Assembly: GCA_016742095.1 (NCBI GenBank) | Contig: JACVCJ010000018.1 | Span: forward strand, 19,675 to 83,674 | Direction of reading: 5' to 3' | DNA: 64,000 nucleotides | Source of the DNA: Bacteroidia bacterium | Lineage (GTDB): Bacteria > Bacteroidota > Bacteroidia > CAIKAF01 | Shown: piece after piece, positions 1 through 8,974 of the stretch | How positions within the stretch are numbered: position 1 is the stretch's first letter | Layout: each line of letters opens with the position of its first letter | Notes under the pieces: generated by a model | Told to the model about the DNA's origin: nothing | What the model saw: the letters and a program-made list of their open reading frames with translations, nothing else | The model's database searches: none | Translations under genes and position numbers: made by a program

Positions 1-1245
1 ATTGAAGCCCACTACTTCCAGGCCATAGATCAGACGGTCGCGGCGGAAGAAGCTGTTGAAATTGAGGCCGAAGTTAAAACCGTTGATGCTGCTGGAACGG
101 GGCGAGTTATTGCCTTCGAGCAGCTGTATCTTGTAGCTGGAGTAACCGAAGTTACCATCGATCTTCAGGTTGCTGCTGTTCGGTACCAGGGTAAAGTTCA
201 GTCCGCCGCCGTACTGGTTCCATTTTACATCGGAAATGCCCTGGAAATTGGCACGGTCTGTATACGTAAAACCGAACATGCTCACTTTATTTCCTTTACC
301 GGCATTCAGTGATATTTTACCGTAGATGTCGCCATAACCGAAAGGCAGACCGTCTTTACCGCGCTCGCTGTACTGGTACAGCAGTTTGGAAGAGTATGGC
401 AGGTACGAATATTTACCGGCGATCATGTACGAAGCGCTTACGTTCGACTTTTCGCTGATCTTTTTAAAAGGTCCTTCCAGGATCAGTTTACTGCTGAAGG
501 TATTGGCCGAGATCTGGCCGGAATGTCTTTTCAGGTTACCGTCCTTGGTGGTAATGTCCATGATGGACGAGATACGTCCGCCGTAGTTGGCGTTATAACC
601 GCCTGTATATACCTCGGCGCTGCGAATGGCCTCGGTTTCGAGTACGGAGAACAGACCGATGCTGTGGAAGGGATTGTAGATGATCATACCGTCGAGCAGG
701 AGCTTGTTCTGTACGGGCGTACCCCCGCGTATGTACAGCTGACCGCCCTGGTCGCCCGTCATATTTACCCCGGGTACTACCTGCAGGAACTGTGCAAAGT
801 CCGGGTCGCCCATGGTGGGCAGACGTTTTATGTCATCGGGCGTTACATTGATGGTAGACACCCGCGTATCTTCCTTTTTATTTACCGTTTCCCCAACGAT
901 GGTGGTACCCGAAAGACCTTTGGCCTCGGGCTTCATCAGGTAGTTCCGTATCACGGCCTCCCCTTCTTTAACGGTGATCTGTTCGCTGATGGTCTCATAG
1001 CCCAGGTAGGTCACCTTAAGCGTATAGGAACCCGCAGGCAGCTGGTTGAGTGAAAAGAAACCCGACGCATCCGAAGTAATACCGTACTTGGTCCCTTCCA
1101 GTTTTACGTTGGCCGAGAAGATGGGTTCCCCGTTTTTGTCATTCTTAATAAAACCTTTGATGGTGGCCGGTTTCTGGGCAAGAAGCGCCGCCGCCGGCAT
1201 ACATATGAGGGTGATAAGGAATGTATATAACTTTCTCAACAGCAT
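1..1245 (-). CDS. TonB-dependent receptor with N-terminal carboxypeptidase-like regulatory domain (partial, C-terminus outside window)
   Basis: Minus-strand reading from ATG at 1245: MLLRKLYTFLITLICMPAAALLAQKPATIKGFIKNDKNGEPIFSANVKLEGTKYGITSDASGFFSLNQLPAGSYTLKVTYLGYE...; plug motifs follow (GDQGGQLYIRGGTPVQNKLLLDGMIIYNPFH). Absent from the ORF track because it runs off the edge. Confidence 0.9.
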   Translation of the reverse strand, partial: MLLRKLYTFLITLICMPAAALLAQKPATIKGFIKNDKNGEPIFSANVKLEGTKYGITSDASGFFSLNQLPAGSYTLKVTYLGYETISEQITVKEGEAVIRNYLMKPEAKGLSGTTIVGETVNKKEDTRVSTINVTPDDIKRLPTMGDPDFAQFLQVVPGVNMTGDQGGQLYIRGGTPVQNKLLLDGMIIYNPFHSIGLFSVLETEAIRSAEVYTGGYNANYGGRISSIMDITTKDGNLKRHSGQISANTFSSKLILEGPFKKISEKSNVSASYMIAGKYSYLPYSSKLLYQYSERGKDGLPFGYGDIYGKISLNAGKGNKVSMFGFTYTDRANFQGISDVKWNQYGGGLNFTLVPNSSNLKIDGNFGYSSYKIQLLEGNNSPRSSSINGFNFGLNFNSFFRRDRLIYGLEVVGFN

Positions 1246-1351
1246 GGAATTTTTGTAGATTAACCCTGCAAAGTTATTCGTTCAATTGAGAAAAAGAACA
1301 GACAAATAATACTGTTTATCGCAGGCTTTCGTTTTTAAAGCTTTTTATGAA

Positions 1352-3364
1352 CTACAGGGTTTCTTCGGTCATCTCCGGCTCCAGGGCCCGCGCATTCCTG
1401 GGCGGACGGATAAAATCGAGCGGTTTGCTCCGGGCGTGCAGCCAGAGTTCATGCATAAGCGCGCGGGTCTGCCTGAAATCTATGTTGCGCGAGCGGATGG
1501 CCACAAACAGTGCCAGGCCGAAGCTTACGGCAAAGTTCATGATGCCGATACCGACAATACCGGCTATGGAGATCAGGATCACCTGCCAGCTCAGCTGATG
1601 TTCCAGCCCCGCCATGGCCAGGCCGAAATTACCCGATACAAAGCTGATGTGCCGTATATCCAGCGGCAGGCCGAAAAAGGCACCCAGGGTACCGATACTG
1701 CCCAGGAAAATACCCAGGAAAAAATTCCCCGCCAGGCTGCCCATATTGTGTTCCAGGTAACGGCTCAGCTTGTCGAGGGCCCGGGCCGGCATAATGCGGC
1801 GCAGCAGGGGATGTTCCTTTACGCGCTGCGGTATCTTATTGAATATGACCCCGTTGTCGTAATAACCGGAAATGAGTCCCGACAGGAACAGGCACACCCC
1901 GGCAATACCGGCATGGAACAGGGCCAGGCTCTTCCAGGGATGCAGTTCATCGATCATGTGATGTGCCTTTTCGGGGCCGGCAAGGTGCTCACCGAACACA
2001 AAATAGTATATCCATGCCAGTATATACGCTATGGGAAATGCAACAAATACGTTACCCACAAAGGCAATAAGCTGACTGCGCGACACCTTCACGATCAGTT
2101 CGGACAAACCGGGGATATCGGCCTTATCACGCTCCTTGCTGTCGAGCGAGGCGGCAATGTGTGCGGCCGTCATGGCGGGCTGCTTGGTGGCGATGGTACC
2201 CCGTATCAGCAGCACGGTGATGAACCCGAAAGAATAGTTCATACTGTAGAGGAACGCCGTACCGAAAGGCGATAGTTTCAGGTAATAGATCAGGGTTTTG
2301 ATGGCACTGAGAAAACCCACGATAAAACCGCCTTTCATGGCCGAATACAACATGGTAATGTATTCCCGGCGGGAAGACGTGATGTAGTGCTCACCCGTTT
2401 TACCGGCATGCTCGGTGATCTGGTAGGCCAGCATACCCAGGTTCTCGGAAAGGTGTTTACCCAGGTCGTTGCGCAGGTTTTCCTGTCGTACCGTAGCCTT
2501 AAAAAAGGAAATGATACGCTGGTTGCGGCGTTCGCTCTTTTCTTCGGGCAACAGCAGTCCGAAAAGAATTTTAATACGGTCGATGCTCTGGTGCAGACGT
2601 ATCAGCAGGTAGGTAAGGCTCAGGCTGGTACCGTTCACGTAGCGCTGTTTGCGCAGGGTATGCAGTACATCCTCGCAGATCATCAGTTCTGCATGGATAC
2701 GCAGCCAGTCCCGGTTAACGTCTTCGGCAGCGATGCCCTCTTCACGGACCTTATCGGTAAAGGCCACAATTTTTTTATTCTGGCTGATGAAGGGCGAACT
2801 GTTCTGTTCCAGTTCGGGCATCTGGTTGGTAAGCACGGGTTCTATGCCCATGGCGGCAATGCGGTGCGATACAAACAGCACCGAATCGAGCAGGGAATTC
2901 TCTATCTCTTCTTCCTTGCGGTCGGCCGAAGGGTCTCCGAATTCGATCTCTTCAAAGAGCTCGGCCCAGAGGCTGTCAGGCACGGCGTATACCCATTCAT
3001 GATCCGATTCACGATGAAAAATGCGGATAATGACGTCTTTCAGTTCATGATCGTCGAGAACGGGCGGAAATATCTTATAGGATATTTTGCGGAAAGTTTC
3101 GGTAAAAAAACCTTCGTTGGAAAGAATGCCCGATTCGGCCAGCAGGTCCATATGGGCACGGGAATTCAACAGGTCCAGTATACAGTTGCGCAGGCCTTCC
3201 TTCAGTTCGGGGTAACTCTTAAGCAGGGCTATGAGATTTTGTACCTGCGAAACGGCAAATGCCTTCTTTTTAAATCTTCCGGGCCGGATATGATCTACCA
3301 GGCGGATCATGAGTTCCAGCGAACTTTCGTCTCCCTTACATGCTTTCTCCAGTATCTCTTTCAT
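1352..3364 (-). CDS. Gcr-type 'site-specific recombinase' family membrane protein (SpecificRecomb-like)
   Basis: 670 aa; soluble N-terminal half and several long hydrophobic segments in the C-terminal half; family recognised by overall layout. Confidence 0.7.
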   Translation of the reverse strand: MKEILEKACKGDESSLELMIRLVDHIRPGRFKKKAFAVSQVQNLIALLKSYPELKEGLRNCILDLLNSRAHMDLLAESGILSNEGFFTETFRKISYKIFPPVLDDHELKDVIIRIFHRESDHEWVYAVPDSLWAELFEEIEFGDPSADRKEEEIENSLLDSVLFVSHRIAAMGIEPVLTNQMPELEQNSSPFISQNKKIVAFTDKVREEGIAAEDVNRDWLRIHAELMICEDVLHTLRKQRYVNGTSLSLTYLLIRLHQSIDRIKILFGLLLPEEKSERRNQRIISFFKATVRQENLRNDLGKHLSENLGMLAYQITEHAGKTGEHYITSSRREYITMLYSAMKGGFIVGFLSAIKTLIYYLKLSPFGTAFLYSMNYSFGFITVLLIRGTIATKQPAMTAAHIAASLDSKERDKADIPGLSELIVKVSRSQLIAFVGNVFVAFPIAYILAWIYYFVFGEHLAGPEKAHHMIDELHPWKSLALFHAGIAGVCLFLSGLISGYYDNGVIFNKIPQRVKEHPLLRRIMPARALDKLSRYLEHNMGSLAGNFFLGIFLGSIGTLGAFFGLPLDIRHISFVSGNFGLAMAGLEHQLSWQVILISIAGIVGIGIMNFAVSFGLALFVAIRSRNIDFRQTRALMHELWLHARSKPLDFIRPPRNARALEPEMTEETL

Positions 3365-3591
3365 AACAAAAAACAGGGGTTTGCGCGTACAAAGTAAAAG
3401 AATTCTGTGACAATGGCCCTGCAGAAGCGAATTTCATAAATTACACTTATCAAAAATTTAAAACCATAAGAAAAATATATCACGAAATAACGCTAACTTA
3501 TAAAATGTGGCATCATACTTGCATATCACCTATCACCAATTGTATTTAACAACAGTCAAATAACACCTCCATCACCTTCCTTTATTAATTT

Positions 3592-4908
3592 ATGAAAAAG
3601 ATCACTGTATTGTACGGCACAATCGCTGCTGTGTGTATGTTATTGTCGTGCCCCTCCTTCAGCCAGGCACAATGTTTTTCAGCACCCGTGGCCGGTGTCT
3701 GCAGCGGCGGAAACGGCACCCTGGGCAACAACGCAAATGTGAACGGCGGCCAAACCTATATTTACGGAGGTTCCGGCTCGGTAAGCAATGTAAACCTGAA
3801 CGGGGGTACCATACGTGTGTGTGGCACACTTACCATCTATTCGTTAAACTTCAACAGCGGACGCATCCTTGTGGAAAGCGGCGGCAGCCTTACCCTGATG
3901 AACGGGTTCAACATGAACGGTAATTCGATCATCGTTAACCGTGGACTGCTTGATATCCGCGGAAGTATTACCATGCAGAACAGCAGTAACTATGTGCTGA
4001 ACCTGGGCGCTTCGGCAGTGCTGCAGATGAACAATACCGGTACCCGCCTGGAACTGAACTCTTCCTCCGCCTATTTTTCCAATGAAGGCGTGGCCAATAT
4101 TTACGAACTGCGTATACAGTCGCAGGCTGCGGCCGGCAGCGTATGCCTGGGCAAAAGCAGCTGCACACAGACCCAGTACATCAACAACAACCGTGCAGGC
4201 GCCGTAACGGCCAACAGCCAGAAAGCGGCCATCAGCGTGGGACAGAATATTTACCTGAACCAGCCGCTCACCAGCGATACCGCCCTGGTCATCTGTCAGC
4301 GCAGCGGGAGCAGCAAAGGCGGTCCGGCGGCCTACGGTACTCCGAAGATCTATACCGACTGCCCCTCCTGCAGCGTGGCTCTGCCCGTATCACTCACTTC
4401 TTTTGAAGCCGGATACCAGGACCGCGATGTGGTCCTGACCTGGAGCACGGCCAGCGAAAGCAACAACGCCTACTTTACCATTGAACGCAGCAGCGATAAC
4501 AGCAACTGGGAAGAGATCGGCACCGTAAGCGGACAGGGAAATTCCAACGAAGTGGTGGAATACAGCTATACCGATGCCGCTGTACCTGCAGGTACCTGGT
4601 ACTATCGCCTGCGCCAGACCGACTACAACGGGCAGTCCGAGGTTTTTGCCCCCCTCAGCGTACTGGTACAGTCTGCTTCAGACGCGAAGTTCTCGGTATA
4701 TCCCGTGCCTTTTTCCACGCAGCTTACGATACAGTTCAGCGGCGAAGAGGACAGCCACCTGGTGGAAATACTCAACGGCGTGGGCCAGGTGATCAGCAGT
4801 ACGCGTATAACAGGCAATATGGCCCAGTTATCTACCGAAAACCTGCAGCCCGGCTTTTACTTTGTACGTTCCGGCGCCGAAACCCTGAAGGTGATCAAAA
4901 AGGGATAA
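3592..4908 (+). CDS. T9SS type A sorting domain-containing protein, Asn/Gly-rich beta-helix-like N-terminus (copy 1)
   Basis: Signal peptide; NVNGGQTYIYGGSG...NLNGGTIRVCGTLTI repeats; C-terminal Por_Secre_tail ending LQPGFYFVRSGAETLKVIKKG. Confidence 0.85.
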   Translation: MKKITVLYGTIAAVCMLLSCPSFSQAQCFSAPVAGVCSGGNGTLGNNANVNGGQTYIYGGSGSVSNVNLNGGTIRVCGTLTIYSLNFNSGRILVESGGSLTLMNGFNMNGNSIIVNRGLLDIRGSITMQNSSNYVLNLGASAVLQMNNTGTRLELNSSSAYFSNEGVANIYELRIQSQAAAGSVCLGKSSCTQTQYINNNRAGAVTANSQKAAISVGQNIYLNQPLTSDTALVICQRSGSSKGGPAAYGTPKIYTDCPSCSVALPVSLTSFEAGYQDRDVVLTWSTASESNNAYFTIERSSDNSNWEEIGTVSGQGNSNEVVEYSYTDAAVPAGTWYYRLRQTDYNGQSEVFAPLSVLVQSASDAKFSVYPVPFSTQLTIQFSGEEDSHLVEILNGVGQVISSTRITGNMAQLSTENLQPGFYFVRSGAETLKVIKKG

Positions 4909-5136
4909 GCTTAAGCATTTGTATATAAAGGATAAAAGATTCTTTTTTTATGTCCTGGCAAGACATTTCGCCTCTGCTTACGGCGCTCAAAATAACCGTA
5001 TTTTCTGTTAAGTGCTTTTATAATTCATAACTATGCCGTATCTTTTCTCAAAAAAACAGGTATGCGGTAAAACTATCGCGCCAGACCTGTTATTATTTGT
5101 ATGAAGATAGTTTAACCATTTAACCTTCATATACAT

Positions 5137-6456
5137 ATGAAAAAAACGGCCGTTTCGTATGTTAATGGCCTTTCTGTCACCTTTTATTTTTACCTGCTGC
5201 TGTATGGCCTTTCCCATGCACAGTGTATGTCCGGTCCGCCACCGGCCCCCTGCAGCGGGGGAAACGGCCCCCTGGTCAGCAATGCCAATGTAAACGGCGG
5301 CGAGACCTATTATTACAGTGGTTCCGGCACGATCAGCAACGTGAATATGAACGGTGGAACGATACAGGTCTGCGGTACACTGACCATCAATTCCTTCAAT
5401 TTCAACAACGGACAGGTGATCGTGGAAAGCGGGGGAAGTCTTACCATAACCAATGGCTTCAACATGAACGGCAGTTCCGGTCTTATCAACCGCGGCCTGC
5501 TTCATATCACGGGAAACGTGATCATGCAGAACGGCAACAACTTTATTATGAACCTCGGCAGTTCGGCATTGCTCCAGATCAACAGCGCAGGCACGCACCT
5601 GGAACTGGAGGCTGCCACCGACCATTTTGTCAACGAAGGTACCGCCGATATTTTTGACCTGTACATAGACCAGGTGAGCAGCGGCAACATCTGCCTGGCG
5701 CATAACAGCTGCCTGCAGGCCCAGAACATTCATAACAATGCCCTCAACCCGGTAACTGCCAGCGGGCAAACGGCTGCGATAAGCGTAGGACAGCAGATAT
5801 ACCTGAACCAGCCCCTGACCAATGATACCGCCTTAGTCGTCTGTATGTACCCCGGCAGCATCAAAGACGGCCCGGCCCCCTACGGTACAGCCCATGTATA
5901 CAACAATTGCCCCTCCTGCAGCTTTGCACTTCCGGCCTCGGTCGTCTCGTTCCTGGCATGGGTGAATGGCCGGGATGTGCATATAGAATGGACCACCGCC
6001 AGCGAAACCAATAACGCTTATTTTTCCATAGAGAGAAGCAGCAATAGTACAAACTGGGAAGAGATAAAGACCATAAACGGACTTGGACATTCGAACAAGA
6101 CCGCTCACTATACATATACCGATGCCGGCGTACCTGCGGGTACCTGGTACTATCGCCTGCGCCAGACCGACTACAACGGCCAGTTCGAGGTTTTTGCCCC
6201 ACTGAGCGTACTGGTACAGTCTGCTTCAGACGCAAAATTCTCGGTATACCCAGTGCCTTTTTCTACCCAGCTCAGCGTACAGTTCAGCGGCGAAGAGGAC
6301 AGCCACCTGGTAGAGATACTCAACGGTGTGGGCCAGGTGATCAGCAGTACCCGCGTAAACGGTAACCTGGCCCAGTTATCTACCGAAAACCTGCAACCCG
6401 GCTTCTATTTTGTACGTTCCGGCACCGAAACCCTGAAGGTGATCAAAAAAGGATAA
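5137..6456 (+). CDS. T9SS type A sorting domain-containing protein (tandem paralogue, copy 2)
   Basis: Full-length paralogue of 3592..4908; near-identical C-terminal region and 3' flank. Confidence 0.85.
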   Translation: MKKTAVSYVNGLSVTFYFYLLLYGLSHAQCMSGPPPAPCSGGNGPLVSNANVNGGETYYYSGSGTISNVNMNGGTIQVCGTLTINSFNFNNGQVIVESGGSLTITNGFNMNGSSGLINRGLLHITGNVIMQNGNNFIMNLGSSALLQINSAGTHLELEAATDHFVNEGTADIFDLYIDQVSSGNICLAHNSCLQAQNIHNNALNPVTASGQTAAISVGQQIYLNQPLTNDTALVVCMYPGSIKDGPAPYGTAHVYNNCPSCSFALPASVVSFLAWVNGRDVHIEWTTASETNNAYFSIERSSNSTNWEEIKTINGLGHSNKTAHYTYTDAGVPAGTWYYRLRQTDYNGQFEVFAPLSVLVQSASDAKFSVYPVPFSTQLSVQFSGEEDSHLVEILNGVGQVISSTRVNGNLAQLSTENLQPGFYFVRSGTETLKVIKKG

Positions 6457-6544
6457 GCTTAAGTATTTGTATATAAAGGATAAAAGATTCTTTTTACCTC
6501 CGCAGTAAAACATTTATCCCGCACTCTCCGTATACTCAGGTACT

Positions 6545-6934
6545 ATGAAATTCATACTCAAACTACTCATTACAGCCCTGAGTGTGGTAATATGCGCATG
6601 GCTGCTGCCGGGAGTTTCGTTCCCGGCCCTCGAACAGAACGACTGGCAATTCAGTGCCCTGCTGGGACCGCTGTTGTTTGCACTGGTACTGGCCCTGCTC
6701 AATACGTTCATAAAGCCGGTGCTCAAGGTGCTTACCTTTCCCATTACGCTGGTCACCTTCGGACTTTTCCTGCTGGTGATCAATGCGCTTATGATCGGTA
6801 TTGCCGACTGGCTGCTGGATTCCATCGAGGTTACCTCGTTCTGGTGGGCCATTCTCTTCAGCATACTGCTCTGGGCGGTGAACGGACTGCTCGACAAAGT
6901 TCTGGGCCTCAACGAGGACGACCGCGAAGAGTAA
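6545..6934 (+). CDS. phage holin family (4-TMS, superfamily IV-like) membrane protein
   Basis: 129 aa, four hydrophobic segments, NTFIKPVLKVLTFPITLVTFGLFLLVINALMI signature. Confidence 0.8.
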   Translation: MKFILKLLITALSVVICAWLLPGVSFPALEQNDWQFSALLGPLLFALVLALLNTFIKPVLKVLTFPITLVTFGLFLLVINALMIGIADWLLDSIEVTSFWWAILFSILLWAVNGLLDKVLGLNEDDREE

Positions 6935-6935
6935 C

Positions 6936-8321
6936 TTACACCATACGGGCAGCGCTCTCTCCGGTTTCGAGGGCTCCTTCCATAAATCCCTGCCAGTCGG
7001 CCAGGTGTTCTCCCGCAAAGAAAATGCGGCCTTCCGGGGCCCACAGGGTTTCCCGTATGCCAAACCACTGCCCGGGCCGGTACATGGCATAGGCTCCGTA
7101 CGAATACTTGTCCGTACCCCAGTAATAGCGTGCTTCTTCCTGCAAAGACCGGCGACGCTCACGGAAAGCCGGTCTCAAAGTTTCCAGGAACATATCTCTG
7201 CGGTATGCTTCCGTCTGATTGTGCAGCAATTCGGCCTTATCGCCCGTGCTGTATGCGATGAGTGCTCCCGAACCAGGCATCTGGGCTTTGGTGGCATGGT
7301 ATATATAATGACTGCAGGTATCGCTCACCGCGCTGAAATCTTCTTCCCAGAACTTTTCACTGAAGGCAAAGGCATGCTTCTGTATACGGGCATATTGCAG
7401 GCTGCGCAGGGCCGTGCTTTTTTCTTCGCTGAGACCAGGTTCCCAGCCGATCTTCAGCACAGCGGGCGCAGGCAGGGTACATATAATATGGGTGCCGGTA
7501 TAGGACTCTGTACCCGGGCGGGCGGTACTTTCGCAATATATCGTATATTCATCGTTGCTGTACCGCACCTGTTTTACCAGTTTGCCCGTGAGTACCGTAC
7601 CCGCATTTTCCACGCGCGACCGCAGGGTTTCAGCCAGACGTGTATTGCCGCCCTGTATCTTTTTATCCATCTGGTTACGGGTCGGTATATGGCCATAGTT
7701 CTCGGCATATTCGGCCAGTGCGGCATACGCGGATACATGACGCAGGTTTTCCCCGAAATCGGTACTGTCGTTCAGTTCATGTTTCCAGAGGTCGGGTTCG
7801 GGACATCCGTTCTCGCGCAGGTACGTATACCAGTCATAGCTGTCGAAACGGCGGATGTATTCTTCGTCCTCCCGCCGCCCGTAAAAATTCTTCAGCAGGC
7901 CGTTCAGCTTCTCTGTCCAGTCCGGGCTGTAGATATCTTCTGCCGGCGGCGTATAGCTATTCTGCAGCAGCCGGGCGGTGCGCAAACTATTGTCGATCAG
8001 GGGCAACTCCAGTTCATCACAGAGCGTGAGCAGAGTACTGTGACTGTTTCCCACCCATTCGGCGCCGAGTTCCACCTGGTGCCCCGTTCTCATGGTATGT
8101 GTGCGTACCCGGCCGCCCACGCGGGTCTGCGCTTCGAGCAGTGTATAGGGTATCCCTCTTTTTTGCAGGGTATATGCAGCCGACAAACCGGCAAGTCCTC
8201 CGCCGAGGATCAGTACATGGGGCGATCTGCCGATAAAAGGTGCGGCCATCAGGTCAGTGCCCAGGGCAGAGCCCAGGCCGGCCAGGCCCAGGGTTTTAAT
8301 AAAGGTCCTACGGGTATTCAT
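6936..8321 (-). CDS. FAD-dependent amine oxidase/oxidoreductase
   Basis: 461 aa; N-terminal RRTFIKTLGLAGLG signal; VLILGGGLAGLSAAYTLQKRG dinucleotide fold; C-terminal GRIFFAGEHLADWQGFMEGALETGESAA. Confidence 0.85.
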   Translation of the reverse strand: MNTRRTFIKTLGLAGLGSALGTDLMAAPFIGRSPHVLILGGGLAGLSAAYTLQKRGIPYTLLEAQTRVGGRVRTHTMRTGHQVELGAEWVGNSHSTLLTLCDELELPLIDNSLRTARLLQNSYTPPAEDIYSPDWTEKLNGLLKNFYGRREDEEYIRRFDSYDWYTYLRENGCPEPDLWKHELNDSTDFGENLRHVSAYAALAEYAENYGHIPTRNQMDKKIQGGNTRLAETLRSRVENAGTVLTGKLVKQVRYSNDEYTIYCESTARPGTESYTGTHIICTLPAPAVLKIGWEPGLSEEKSTALRSLQYARIQKHAFAFSEKFWEEDFSAVSDTCSHYIYHATKAQMPGSGALIAYSTGDKAELLHNQTEAYRRDMFLETLRPAFRERRRSLQEEARYYWGTDKYSYGAYAMYRPGQWFGIRETLWAPEGRIFFAGEHLADWQGFMEGALETGESAARMV

Positions 8322-8476
8322 TGAGGTTTAAGGATTTAAGGCCAAGATAACCAAAAAAACATACAAATACTTTTCGCCGCATTTATTAAAGGACTTGTTA
8401 CAAAAGGCCGGGCGCTTCTTTCAGAGGCCCCGGGCCAGACGGGTATATTTTGCTGCTTTGCAGGTAAAAACCGACA

Positions 8477-8926
8477 ATGCAGATCCATTTCTACTCCGGC
8501 GTCCCCCGCTTTCGTTCCCTCTTTTTTGCCCTGCTGTGCATACTGGCAGGCAGCAGTCTGTATGCCCAGGATAACGCCGCCGACAGTACGGCCAAAGCCC
8601 GGCCGAAGGTAAAGCCGGCCCTGTTCGACGGCAGCGTGATCGTCGGGTATGTAGACAAAGGCGCTTTCCTGAACTTTACAGGGCCCAATATCAATATGAG
8701 CATCGGGAGATCGCGGATCGTGCTGGGCATGCTGCCCTCCCTGCGCTTTAAAAAAGACCATTCCCCCGTGCGCAATTCCCTGGTCACACCCAACCTGGGC
8801 GCAGGCATTACATATAGTTACGGGCGCATTATTGCCATACAGATTCCCGTTTACTACAACACCAAAACAGCTACCAGTAACGGCCGCTGGGAAGTAGGCA
8901 TAGGCCTGGGCGTACGGCTCAAATAA
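8477..8926 (+). CDS. secreted/outer-membrane hypothetical protein
   Basis: 149 aa with signal peptide (LFFALLCILAGSSLYAQ), beta-rich C-terminus. Confidence 0.6.
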   Translation: MQIHFYSGVPRFRSLFFALLCILAGSSLYAQDNAADSTAKARPKVKPALFDGSVIVGYVDKGAFLNFTGPNINMSIGRSRIVLGMLPSLRFKKDHSPVRNSLVTPNLGAGITYSYGRIIAIQIPVYYNTKTATSNGRWEVGIGLGVRLK

Positions 8927-8928
8927 AA

Positions 8929-8957
8929 AAAGGCCTCCCCTTTCGGAGAAGCCTTTC
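8929..8957. terminator. stem-loop terminator between convergent genes
   Basis: AAAGGCCTCCCCTTTCGGAGAAGCCTTT (imperfect stem) between + gene ending 8926 and - gene ending 8975. Confidence 0.65.
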
Positions 8958-8974
8958 CTTACTGAACTAAGGTA

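Noticed and set aside
2387-3397. 336-aa and other + strand ORFs (e.g. 1436..2275, 523..1053) over minus-strand genes
   Set aside because: Antisense to clearly coding minus-strand genes (Gcr-like protein, TonB receptor); no recognisable features.
6545-6934. Holin gene as evidence of prophage
   Set aside because: This 4-TMS family is a common chromosomal membrane protein; no other phage genes nearby.
7005-8324. 439-aa + strand ORF
   Set aside because: Shadow of the FAD oxidoreductase.
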